DNA from: Rallus limicola | Taxonomy: Eukaryota > Chordata > Aves > Gruiformes > Rallidae | NCBI GenBank assembly: GCA_022605955.1 | Contig: JAKCOZ010000005.1 | Span: 1,054,001-1,118,000 of the forward strand | DNA length: 64,000 bases | Direction of reading: 5' to 3' | Shown: in pieces, positions 15,201 through 27,200 of the stretch | Numbering within the stretch: position 1 is the stretch's first letter | How the letters are laid out: each line of letters starts with the position of its first letter | Position numbers and translations under genes: made by a program | The notes under the pieces: model-generated | The model's input: the letters and a program-made list of their open reading frames with translations, nothing else | Told to the model about the DNA's origin: nothing | Databases searched by the model: none

Positions 15201-18200
15201 GCAGAAAGCAGCCATCATGCTGAGCTCCCCTTGCCTTTCTCCAAGGCCAAAGCCAGCCTCCCTCCCTAGGGAGGAAAGTCCCCCTGCTCCCAGAAAGCTG
15301 CCCGCACCACCTTCTGCTGCAGCTGACGGACAGATCAGCTTTATCTCCCTGCACACGGGGATACCGAGGCATTTTTCACATGCCGGAGATGTGGATGGAC
15401 AAGAACCCAGGTTCTTCACCTTTTCCTTTGCACTGCATCCTGCTCTGGGCTGCAGATGAGGAATTTGAAGTCGACATCCCCTTTGTTCTCCAGGGTGAAG
15501 GTGCAGGTTTTCCTGGTGCCAGTCATCACGGCACCGAAGTTGAGCGAGGCGGGGTAGATGCTGTACTGGCTGAACACCGCTTTCGCCGACACCCTCACCG
15601 GGATGATGGTGATGGTCCTGCCGCCTTCAGAGATGTCGGGCTCAAACACCTGCAGCCGCAGGAGGAGTTGGTAAGCACTGGCAGCCAGCCTCCAGCTCCG
15701 CACCACCACCAGCCACCAGCTCACCCTCCCTGTTCAAACGCCTCCTCCAGAGGCAGGTTTTCAGCTCCGCTTAGGAAGCGTCACAAATGGCTTCTGAAAA
15801 ACCTTGCTGCACACGTAGGAGGGAAGATTCCCTGACTGACCTTCCTGCCAGAAGACACGTGTCCCACTTGCACTCCCGAGACACGGTGTGCCGACACCGC
15901 CCGGTCCAGGCCGCTCACCTTGCAGAGCAGGATGGGCTTGTCCTCAATATTCAGCTCCATCTTGGGGTGGAAGAGCAGCTGGACTTGCACAGGGTGCTCG
16001 GAGGCAGCCAGCACGCCCTTCTGCGGCTGCACAGTGAAGTGGGCTGCCAAGTCGGCCGTGTTGGTATCTGCGGTTTCCAGGCTGAAACTGGGATGGGAAA
16101 GGGAAGGAACGGAGAACTCGTCAGTTCAAGTGTCGGTGCCACCAGCACAGACAGGACTTGGCACAAGAGGGTAAGAATAAACCAGGAAGAACCCAGCTCT
16201 GCTTCGGGAGCGCCAGACCCCGAGTGCAGCCAGGAGGGCTCCAAATGCTTTCACTCCCTCCTCTGGAGAGGCTCCTAAAGAGAAATGAGCTGACCCTCAA
16301 AGGAAAAACAAAGCTGGGCAATGGAGCTGCTGAAATGGGAGGGTGTCTCCTTCTGCTGGGGCGTGAAGGGCTGCTGGGGATGGCTGGACTCTCCATCTGA
16401 GACTGAGGAGGCCAGACGTCGTATTTACCCAAAGCACGAGATAGCCAAGTGTGGGAAGAGGTTCTAGCCCCAGGTGGGAGGAGGATGGTGCCACCAGGCA
16501 CTGACAGAGGGACCCACCTGTACCCAATGTCGGCCTTCCCCTTGTTCTTCAGGGTCAGCACTCGCTTCGCCTCATCCATGACTCTGAGGGTCTCAAAAAC
16601 CACGGCGCCGTTTATACCTGCGGAGCGGGGTAAGAAACTGTCAGCGACCTGACCCACACTTGAGCTCTGAGGCGGCACAAAACCCTGCTCAGCACGGTGC
16701 CCTTCCCAGCAGCTTTCTCCAGCTCCTTTCGCTGCCCTGTTCCTTCTGACAGGATCTGCAGTGTTGAGCAGCTGAGTTCAGCTTCTGTGCTTCCAAGCAC
16801 GGATCAAACAGCTCATGTGCCATGCTGAGCCTTGAGGAGTTGCCAACCTCTGTCCACATCACTGGCGTTTCAAACCAACCCTGCCCATGGTGTTACAGGC
16901 TTCGAATCACAGAATCACAGGGTTGGAAGAGACCTTTAAGATCATCCAGTCCAACCGTTCCTGTTCTGTGCTGACACATATCCTCGAGCACCTCATCCAC
17001 CTGTTCCTTAAACACACCCAGGGGTGGTGACTCCACCCCCTCCCTGGGCAGCCTGTTCCAGGCCCTGACAACCCTTCAGAGAAGAACGTTTTCCTAACAT
17101 CAGATCTGACCCTGCCCTGACACAGCTCAAGGCCATTCCCCCTCATCCTGTCACCCATCACTTGGTGAAGAGACCAACCCCCACCTCTCTGCACCCTCCT
17201 CTCAGGTCATTGGAGGCAGTGATAAGGTCTCCCCTCAGCCTCCTCTTCTCCAGGCTCAACACCCATAGCTCCCTCAGACGCTCCTCAGAAGGTTTGCTCT
17301 CCAGCCCTTCCCCAGCCTGGTTGCCCTTCTCTGGACACGCTCCTGGACCTCCATGTCCTTCTTGGAGTGACGGGCCCAAACCTGAACCCAGCACTCGAGG
17401 TGCAGCCTCACCAACGCCCAGCACAGGGGCACGATCCCTGCCCCAGACCTGCTGGCCACGCTGGGTCTGACACAAGCCAGGATGACTTTGGCCTTCCTGG
17501 CCAAGGTGCCTCCAAAGCTGAAGTTTGGAGGGGAGAGTCTCGAGGCTGTCTCGGCCTCACCCCAGGCAGGACACGTGCTTTAATGACCTGTGCCACGCTT
17601 GCACACTCTCCCACCTGGTGTTCTCGGGTTGCCCATCTGCCCAGGCCAGGCACTTGGGTTTGGGGGCATCCACTGACCTTTAGAGATGTTGATGGTCAGA
17701 GCAACGTCGTGGGCCTCTGCGCAGATCTGGATATTCTCAATCTGAACAATTCCCAGGATGTTTTCTGCATCTGAGACCTGAGCAAGAGGGAACAAACACT
17801 GCTACAAACATGCTGCTAAACTCTTGGGAAATGATATACGAATCCCAGTCTCTGCCAGCTGCTGCCACCACAGCCTGTCCTGCTTGACAAGTCTCTGCAG
17901 GTCCTCAAGCTCTCCTAACACGTTCATCTCCCAGGCTGACCCAGCAGGATTCTGCTGCGGTACAAAACCCTGTCCGTCAGCCCAGCTCCACGCTCCGGCA
18001 GCAGCTGCTCCAGCACCCAGGGAGGCACAGGAGGTGTGATGGTGTCCCAGGGCAGGTGGCATCAACAACCAACCCGCTCCTCCTGAACCACTCAGCACCC
18101 TCACTGAAACGCAGCCCCTAAACCACGGCCAACACAACCCCATGGCAAGAGTTGGATGCTCTACGTGAAGAGCCCCGGCCAGACTCCGAAATGGGAGCAA

Positions 18201-21200
18201 GGGAGCACAGGGACACGCAGGCAATGGAGCATTCAACCGTGTGCAGCGGCAAAGTGGTTGTCACACGGGCTCAGGACATGGCCTCAGCACCCAGACGTAA
18301 GCCCTGCAGCAGCTGAGCATCTGGGGTGACATGGATGCTCAGGGATGCACCCCGGGTTCCGGGGAACCCCAGCTGGAGGCAGCAGAAGTCGGGCTGGCAG
18401 CACCCCTGTGTCCATCAGGCACATCTCCTCCTGCCTCCACAACATACTCGCCCGAGAAAGCTCAGCTACTATCGCCCCCTTCCAGGGGCAGCCAGCACGG
18501 CACCTCGCGACGCCTCAAGCCTTCCGCCCTCTCCGCAGGGTACCCCGCGAGCATTCCCCATCCCTGGGCTGGTCCCTCTGCCCGGCTCTACCCCCTCACC
18601 TCCAGTCGGATCGTCTTCTTAATGTTGAGCGTCTTCGTGGCCTTTAAATACAGATCCACTTCCGACTCGGCGCGGGGCCCCACGGTGCCCTTGTCTTGGG
18701 ACACGGAGAAGTCTGTGCCGAGGTTTTCCAGCCCACTGAGCTGCCAGTTCATGGGAAGCGGGGTGCTGTTCTGCAGCACCAGGGTCCTGCGTTCCAATCT
18801 GCACAGACAGGAAGATGCTCAGCTCAAAGTCCTGCTAACCATGTAACATTTAGCTGTGGGTTCAGTGCAGAAGCCTGAGAGGTGAGGCTTTGGGGCCGTG
18901 AAGCTGGGTGCTAGAAGCTTCTCCAGGAGGAAGAGCTGCTGGACTACTCTGAGCCAGCAGACAAGACGGGAATCACGCCATGGTCTGGATTGGAAAGAGC
19001 TTTAAAGATCCAAGTGCCCATCGCATGGTGGTGCTGGGCAGCTACGGCGCTCATGGTGTTACAGGATACCAGTCCCAGCAAGGAATGGTGAGCTGGGGAC
19101 TGGGAGCTGCTGGGAGAAAGAGCCATGACTGACCTGTGCAGAAGCATCTTGCTGAAGTTCACCTGCTTGGGGCTGACCCCCAGCTCCACCTGCACCCCTT
19201 GGCAGCAGAGGTGGAAAACCACGGGCTCTGGGTTCCCCTGGATGCGGCAGATGAGGTTGTCCTCCATGAGGCCAGCAGAAGTGGGGTACGCCCAAATGCT
19301 CAGCTCCTAACCCCGTCCCCACAAAGAGAACCACAGGAGAGCGTTGGGTGAGCAGGAGGAACGGCTCTGGGGCTTTTCCACCAGCACTCACCCTGCCTGC
19401 CCGTCTCCTACCTGCTTCTCGTTGGGTTTCAGCTTCATGCTGCTGGGCTCCAAGAGGAACGTGTTGCCTTTGACATCGTGCTCAAAGGAGAAATGCACCT
19501 CTGCTTCCAGGGGGGTGACATTGAGGATGGTTATCTTCTCGCAGTTGCCTGGGCAGTGCAACGCCTTGTACCTGGGTGCACAAAAGGGGAAGAGGCTGCA
19601 GAGGAGACGCCGGGACCATCACCTGCCCCAGACATGGAGGAAAGCACCGTGTCCAAGCTGGGAGGGGGCTAAGGATCGCTTTTGGGGGGCACGCCAGGCC
19701 CTCCATCCTTGTGTTACTTTGATGTCTGCACCGTACCCGATGCCTCCAGCCCAGAGGCCACCTAAAGGTGGCCACCACGTTAGAGCCAGAAACATGCCGG
19801 CAGCGACACCGACAGCTTTGTTTGGCCGCCTGGATCCAGCGGTGAGGATCAGGAAAACGTCATTCCTGATTTTATTGCTCTGTGGGATCCCCCCACCGCA
19901 CACACTGGGCAGGTCAAATCAAACCCTCCCCGAGAGCAGATTAACCAGTGGGTCACAAAGCCACCGGCAGAAGAACCACCCATTCGGATGACCTACTGAG
20001 ATAAAAGCTGGCACTGTTTTAACGTGCTGAAGATGAGATAGGGAGGGTGGAGGGGGGGGCAAGTCACTATCAGGCTGGATGCAGCATGTGGCTCCAGCCA
20101 CCAAGGCACCTGCTGGGTCGGAAGATCATCTCCATCTCTCCAAGACTCACATACCCGTTATCTGCTCGAGTTCACAAGTGTGGGGCCCTCAAGCCCAGCA
20201 TATCTCCCAGGTCTCCTCCTGGGTCTGTCCTGAACCGTGCCACTGGCCAAGGAACACAAGGCCCTGGAGATCCCATCCCACCCCTTCCTCAGGGTGAGGA
20301 GCACGTACCAGTCTCTTGACTTCCCACACAACAGTGGTCCAAAGTGGAATACACCCGTATCCATGACATACTGCTTGAAGATGATTTCATCATCCCCCTT
20401 ACTATTCCTCCAATGAGGGAACACCACCCTGGCGAGAGAAAAGTGGTCAACAAGGAGCTGAGAGATGCTCTGAGCAGAAAACCTGGTCAGGAAGCCATAA
20501 CCCTTACTGGTGGCTGAGGTACCAGTACTGGTTCCTAGTGCCAAGCACGGGAATTGACACTGGGCTGCTCAGCCACCACATTCTGCTCAAGCCAGAAGGT
20601 CCCAGGGGTACAAGGGACAGCCATTACTCCACGTTTAGGGGGAGGCCCCCTGGGGCCAGCCTTACCGCGGGTCCTGGCTGATAGTGGGATACAGGCAGGT
20701 GCCCCGGCAGTGCAGCTGCAACAGGCGGTTGGTCCCCAGCACCTCAAAATGCAGCGTCTGGTCAAACTGGCCCAGCTCCGTGGAGGTGAAGAGGATCTTC
20801 AGTTTCACCTCGCCATGGGCAGGCACTATCCACCGCCAGCTGCTCAGCCTGGCAATTAGAGAGGCAATTAGACCTTGCTAAGGACAAGGAGGGGGGTGGT
20901 CGTGGATCTGCCATCCCGTGGAGGCACCAGCAGAGTCCCTGTGGAGCTGGGGATGATGCACCTTCTTTGGCAAGATGGCAGCGAAGCAGAGGGATCACCT
21001 TGTCCCTCACATCTCACCTGGCTGGTCTGTCTGGGGTCGGGACCGTGTCCACGCTGCTCTGGCCCACCTCAGAGGTATGTGCAGGCGTTGTCCTGGCCAA
21101 TCCCTGGAGATGTTTCCTGATGCGGCCAGGGCTCCGCTTCTCCCGACTGCCTGAGGCCTTCTCCTTACGTGACCGGGCTCTGGTGGGGGTGAGCTGCTCC

Positions 21201-24200
21201 TCTGAGGTCTTCCCACCACGGGGAGAGAGAAAACAGGGTGAGAGAGAGAGAGAGATGTGAGTCCTGCCCCGAGACATCCCCACCCTGGAGATAAGCCACA
21301 GCCTTGTTAACAACCACGAGAGGCACAAGCAACCAGCATCTACCAGTTTCACATGTGCTGGGAACTTGGCTCTCCTTTCCTGGGCTTTGTTCTGCTCTCC
21401 TTGCCCAGGACCCTCAAAGGAAGTTGAGGGCTTTAGGTGGTTTCTTTCCCCCCTTGCATAGTTCTCCCCACCCTATTTCTCCAGCAGAGACGTGTCTCTC
21501 AGACACACAGAAGGGACAGATGCAGTGCCCCGACCTGTCTTCACCACCCTTCCACAGCGACCCTTCTCCATCCTGCCTGTCCCACCACGTGCCACCCAGC
21601 TCGGTCCCCTCCCCAGCACCTTCACTGTGGGCAAGGCAAGGACATCCACGGGAGTTTCTGTCTTTCCTTCTTCCACAGTGGCATCTTCTGGCACAACAAA
21701 GATGAAGTGCTTGAGGTTGTCTTCTGCTGCAGGGACCGGTCGCTTTGCCGGGTAGTGGATCACAGAGTAAAATACGGTGGGAGGAATGGGAGGCCCTGAG
21801 GGACCCAGCCCCAGCTCATCCAGGATCTAAAGTGTAAGAGAAAACCCTGTTGGTAGTCCTGTCACCTTCATCCTCATGCTCCTTCCCTACAGCGCTGCCA
21901 GCAGTGTGGGGGGGGTTATGCCCAGCGAGGTGGGCAGGCTCCAGAGCAGTGCTGGGACCCACAACTGGGACCTAGAGAAACCTCTCCTCCAAGTGACTCA
22001 GATGAAGGCAACAATGGCCATGAACTGCCCTACTCTGGGACTGTTTCTAGTGATTCCCAAGCTGGGAACCTCTCTGAACAGGCAGGATACTTCCACACCC
22101 TCTTTCTGCCCATCTGAGGGATGCTGAGGACCTTCCCCAGCCACGTGACCACTGTGGAGCATCATCAGTGCCCTGGACAAGGTTCTGTGCTGTTGTCACC
22201 TGGTGGGACACAACGCACCGTGGCCTGGATCATGGCAGGCTCAGCATCGGAGCCTCGTAGGGCTTTACCTGCTCTGCTGCTGGCAGCTTGCCGCTCTCCA
22301 GGATCTTCTGAGTCACATCTTCTGGGCTCAGCACCTGGATCTCCAAGCAGGGCACCCCAACATCCTGGCTTCTGGCAGATCCTTCTGCGCTTTCCTCTTC
22401 TGGCTGAGATAACCTGGCACTCTCAAGAGCCTTCAGCGTTTCCAGCTGCTCCTTCTCTCTCTCCTTCTGGATCTTGCAGCTGGATAAATAGTGGCGCTGG
22501 TCTCTGGAGTGCTCTGCCTCCTCTTGGCTCGGAGGGGACTGCAGGGCACCCTGAACCCTGTCCCAGAATGCCAAAGTACGTGTGACATCTTTCCGCAGCG
22601 CCTCATAGATCTCAAACCTCAGGGCCAAGTTCTTCTCGCTGTCGCTCAGGGTCTCACTTTTGGACTGCCCCTGTTCCGTCTCTGAGGGCTGCACAACCAC
22701 TGCTTGGCCCTCATCCCTCAAGGAGTTCTCGCTCTGCTTTTTCTTCTCTCCCTGCTCACTTGCAACAGAGTCTGGCTGCTCCTTTGCTGATCCCTTCATG
22801 AGGGACCCCTCCTTGCCATCTGACACGTTGCTGGTTGGCTTGTTCATGCTCTGGGCAGGAGGAGCAGAAACAAAGCAGTGAGCGTTTCAAAGCGCTGACT
22901 CAAAGGCTGCAGGAATGTGATCGCCTTTAAAACAGCCCCTGCGGCCTCATCCGAGCCCCATGCTGGGTGCTCCACAAATCCCAATTCCCAATGGCACTGG
23001 TACCCACTTTAGCTCAACTGAAACCAAACTCTCCACTGTTTGAGGAGCCCAGCAAACAAGCCAAGAACGGCAACAGCTTCCCAACCCAAACGGGGAACTT
23101 CAGACACCTCCGCATTCCTGTGCTGCCCTCCAGGCTCGTTTCTGGGTGCTGGGAATCCCCAGGGCTGGCTGACTCTTTGGGAAGCCCAGTTGCTAATCAA
23201 CACCTAAGGCCCGGCAGCGCCTCCTGCCAGACGCCGCATCCCCTACGGATCACAGCTCAGGGCTGTAAGTCACGTGCAGAGGGGGAGAAACGCTGGATTA
23301 CCACTTCCCAGTGCTGCCCAGTGACCGTAGGGAGTTACGTGAAGCTGTGATCCCAGCAGAGCAGCTCTACCCAACAAGCCCATGGGAACCCCCCCGGTGA
23401 AGCAGCAGCCTGCTCAAACACCGGCTGCCGTCTCCCAGCGCGGCCCCGCGTGTTCCCGCAGCCAGGTTCTCGCCCCCACGTGCAGCTCCCGGCTTCTCAG
23501 GGAACGGTGCAGCTCCGTGGGAAGGTCCTCGGGGTTTTATCATCTCCCTGTATACACACAACCACCCACCTGCCTGACTCCAGGCTGGCCTTTCTTCCCC
23601 GAAACTCTGTCTCCTTCAAGCTCTCTCCTCCCACGCGTTTTCTTCTTCAGCTCTTCCCTCCTCAAGCGTTCCAGCTCCTGCCGCTGCTTCTCCTCCAGCT
23701 CTCGAGCCAGCTGCTCCATTTTCCTTCAGCAAACAGAGGACATCCCCAGGAGTCACCACCAGCAATCCGGGCTCGCTGCAATCCCACCCAGTCCTGCTCT
23801 TTGCTCACTGACCCTGCAGCCAAGCAGAACCTTTAGATCATCTTCATGGATTTCTCTCAACCTGGGGAGGCTGGGAGCATCCAGAGTGAGGAGAGGTGGG
23901 AATCTAAGCCTTGATCTCAGAAGGTCTCAATCATGCAGCTTCTCTGGTGAAGTCTACCCAGATGCCTCCAGCACGCTGCCCAAGACTGACCCACTGTCTC
24001 TCCCTGCACCGACTTCCCAGTGCGAACCAGCTCACAAATCACCAACACCCACATATCCTGGCACCAGTTCTTGGCTCTCCCAGCCCCCCTCCCCGGGCAC
24101 AACCTGCTCCTTCATTAAATCCCCCCATCAACCAGGAAGGAAAGGCTGTGGTAAACCCCCTCTGCAAAACCGGCTCTGAACAACCAGATTCCCTGCCGGA

Positions 24201-27200
24201 ACACACGACAACCATGGCAAACTCGTGCTGTCCATCCTGGGAATCACAATTTGAAGCAGCCCTGGTGACCTCCCATGGAAAGAAACCCTCAGCCGCGGCT
24301 GAGACACACACCTGCTTTCAGCAGGTCCCTCTCCCAGCTGCACACTCATCCCACGCATCTCCCCGCCAGGTTGAATCAGAGCTGCTCCCTGGCTCACCCG
24401 CTGATGGGGTGCCTAGGAGACACCCAGTTTTACAGTCAGCATCAACCCCGGGACATCAGCATAGCAAGGACTGGGGCAACCGGCAAGCTGGGCCTTTGCT
24501 GTGCAAACCCTCTGAGCTCAACCAAGCTCTCTGCAGCAGGGAGTGACACTGGGAGTGACCCGTGGAGGGCATACACACCTCTTCTTCTCACGCTTGACTT
24601 GTCGCATATAGTTCTCAAACTGAGCTTTCTCCTCCTCAGTGAGGGCCTCATACTCTTCCTCATCCATCTCCCTGTGCCATTCTTTCTCCTTCTTGGCAGC
24701 GTCTTCCAAGTCCCACTCTTCAGCACAGACCAGAGGAGAAACCATTAGCGACTGCAAGCAGAGCTTCTGGTCGGGGTGCGCTGCAAGGACTCACAGCTCC
24801 GCCCCGCCCCAGCCCACCAGGACATGCTGGGAAGCCCTTTTTCCTGCTCCAAAATTCAGATAATCCCCCCAAATTCTCAGCAGTCAGCAAGCTCCCGTGC
24901 CGTGCCTGGCTCATGTGTGCCAGCATCGCGGATACCGAACCACAGCAGCTGCACTTGTGCCCAAGCTTTCAGACCGATGCCGGCCTTACGGCCCCGATTC
25001 TCATGGGAAGGACCCAGGAGCTGAGTCCTGGCTTTGCTGAGGCAGGAGGACTAACAAAAACATTTGGGGTGAGCGCTGCTGGTGACCCTGATACGTACGA
25101 GTAAGGCTGAGGGCTTGAGGAAGAGGATGGGAGAGGTACGGAGATGCAAAGCCTCACCTTCCTGCTCTTTTGGGGCTGCCTTCCTGGCTTTCCAAGCATC
25201 GCTGTTCTGGTACAGCTCCACAAAATAGATATGAGGCCGATTTTGGATGGCCTTCAGGAGGCAGAGGAGGGCAGACACCGTGTTGCACGCAAAGGGGGTC
25301 TCCAGCCCATCAAACACCACTCCCTGGAAGCAGTCGCTCAACTGGGAATGAAGGCAAAAAGGCCAAGTGAGCCGTGGCACACGTTGGGCGCCCAGGTCAC
25401 CCACGCACAAAGGGACACCAGCCATCACTGCCCCCAGCACGCTGGCTCCGGTCTTCCCCCACGCTCTGCCAACTTATGGCATCCATAAAGATCCCTGTGC
25501 ACAGCCCTGGCCCCCTCCAAGAGCAGGGGCAGGTCTCCTCCTCTCCGAATCGTACCTCGCTGCCCATCCCCACGGAGCAGGAACGGATCAGTTGCCACCT
25601 ACCTGCAGCCTCTCAGAGAGGATGGCCACCAACACGTCCTCGGGCAGCACGCAGCTCAGAAAGCCCACCTCTCCCACTGTGCTGGTGCTCAGCCACCGCT
25701 GCGCGGGAACGCAGGGAATGGGAGACATGAGCAGAGAACTGGAGAGGCCCTGCAATGTCAAACAGAACAAGAAAAATAGAGCTCTTGGGAAACACCCAAA
25801 ACACTCCTTGGACCTGGAGCTTCTCACCAGAAGACTGGAATCACAGGCTGATCTGGGTTGGAAAGGACCCCAAGGATCAGAGAGCTCCAACCACCTGTCA
25901 CAGGCAGGGCCAACAACCTCCAGGGCTGGAGCTACACAAGGTTGCCCAGAGCCCCATCCAACCTGGCCTTCAACACCCCCAGGGATGGGGCATCCACCCC
26001 CTCTCTGAGCAGCCCGTCCCAGCCCCTCATCACTCCCTCTGGAAAGAGCTTCCCCCAATATCTGATCTAACCCTTCCCTCCTTCAGTTTCACTCCATCCC
26101 CCTTGGCTGCCCTTTGGAAAAGTTGATTCCTCTCCTGTTTCTCTGCTCCTTTCAGGTATGGGAAGGCTGCAATGAGGTGTCCCCCACACCATTCTCTTCT
26201 CCAGGTTGAACAAGCCCAGCTCCCTCAGACTCTCTCCGTAGGGGAGGGGCTCCAGCCTCTCCGTGGCCTCCTCTGAACCCTCTCCAACAGTCCCACATCT
26301 TTCTTGTACTGGGCAAGAAAATTGCTGGCCAGCACCTCCAAGGGACAACCGCCTAGGAAGGGCCCATTCCTTGGCCGGCAGCACCCCCCCAAGCCTGCAA
26401 GCCCCCCTGCACAGCACCCCAGAGCCACATCAGCCAGCGCTGCACTCCGGGGGCATCGCTCCCACCCCGGGCCGTGCCCACTGGCTCTCTGCACCCCCAC
26501 ACCAGGCTCTGGATCACACGGAGCCTCCGCTCTTCACTCCTCAGAGGGAACAGAAAGGGCCGAGGCATTAACCAGCTCCGACTGTGCTTTACCTGGGCGC
26601 CTGAGGGATCCCTTCCAGGCGGTTTCTGGCTGCGGGCTGTGCGGCTGTCAGTCCTCCTCTTGCCTGACCTGCTCTTCTGCCGGCTCCGGGTGCTGATGGA
26701 GCGCAGGCTGTCTCTGTCCCCGGAGCTGGGCTGGCTCCTGTTCAGGCTGTGCTTGGGATCAGTGCTGAACTGCTGCCTGAGGGACACGTCCGCGTGTGGC
26801 CCTGCCGAGGGGACAGACAGCTTCCTTATGGATCAAGCCAAGGATTTCACCTCCAGGACCACCATTTCCATAACTTGCACCCATCCTGCCGTCCCACGCC
26901 CTGGCTGCAGCCACCCATCCCTGCTGGAGCTAAGCCCTCAGTGTCGGCTAACTCCAGGCCCCTCTCCCCTCCTCCAGCTCCTGACCCGATGCAGAATTTC
27001 CTCAAATAGACTTCTGGGGCACCAACTGCCCAGTGAAGTTCCCTAAAACCTCTCCGACCTCACGTGGAGAGCAACACAACACGCATGAGCCGCGTGACCC
27101 GACAGCGCGTAGGAAAAGCTCTGGAGAGAAGAGCTCGTCTGCAGCATCCCTCTTGTCTGAAACTCCCCTGGGAGGTTGTTCCCTTCTTCTCATTTTTGTG

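Noticed and set aside
20041..20061. Short G-rich run (gggagggtggaggggggggc) as a regulatory element.
   Set aside because: It is isolated, in mid-intron, and common in GC-rich avian introns. Nothing links it to a function.
22230..22847. In-frame ATG near the start of e37 as a separate gene start.
   Set aside because: The ATG is preceded by a proper acceptor and an in-phase Ser codon and lies in the middle of the HYDIN frame. There is no sign of a promoter.
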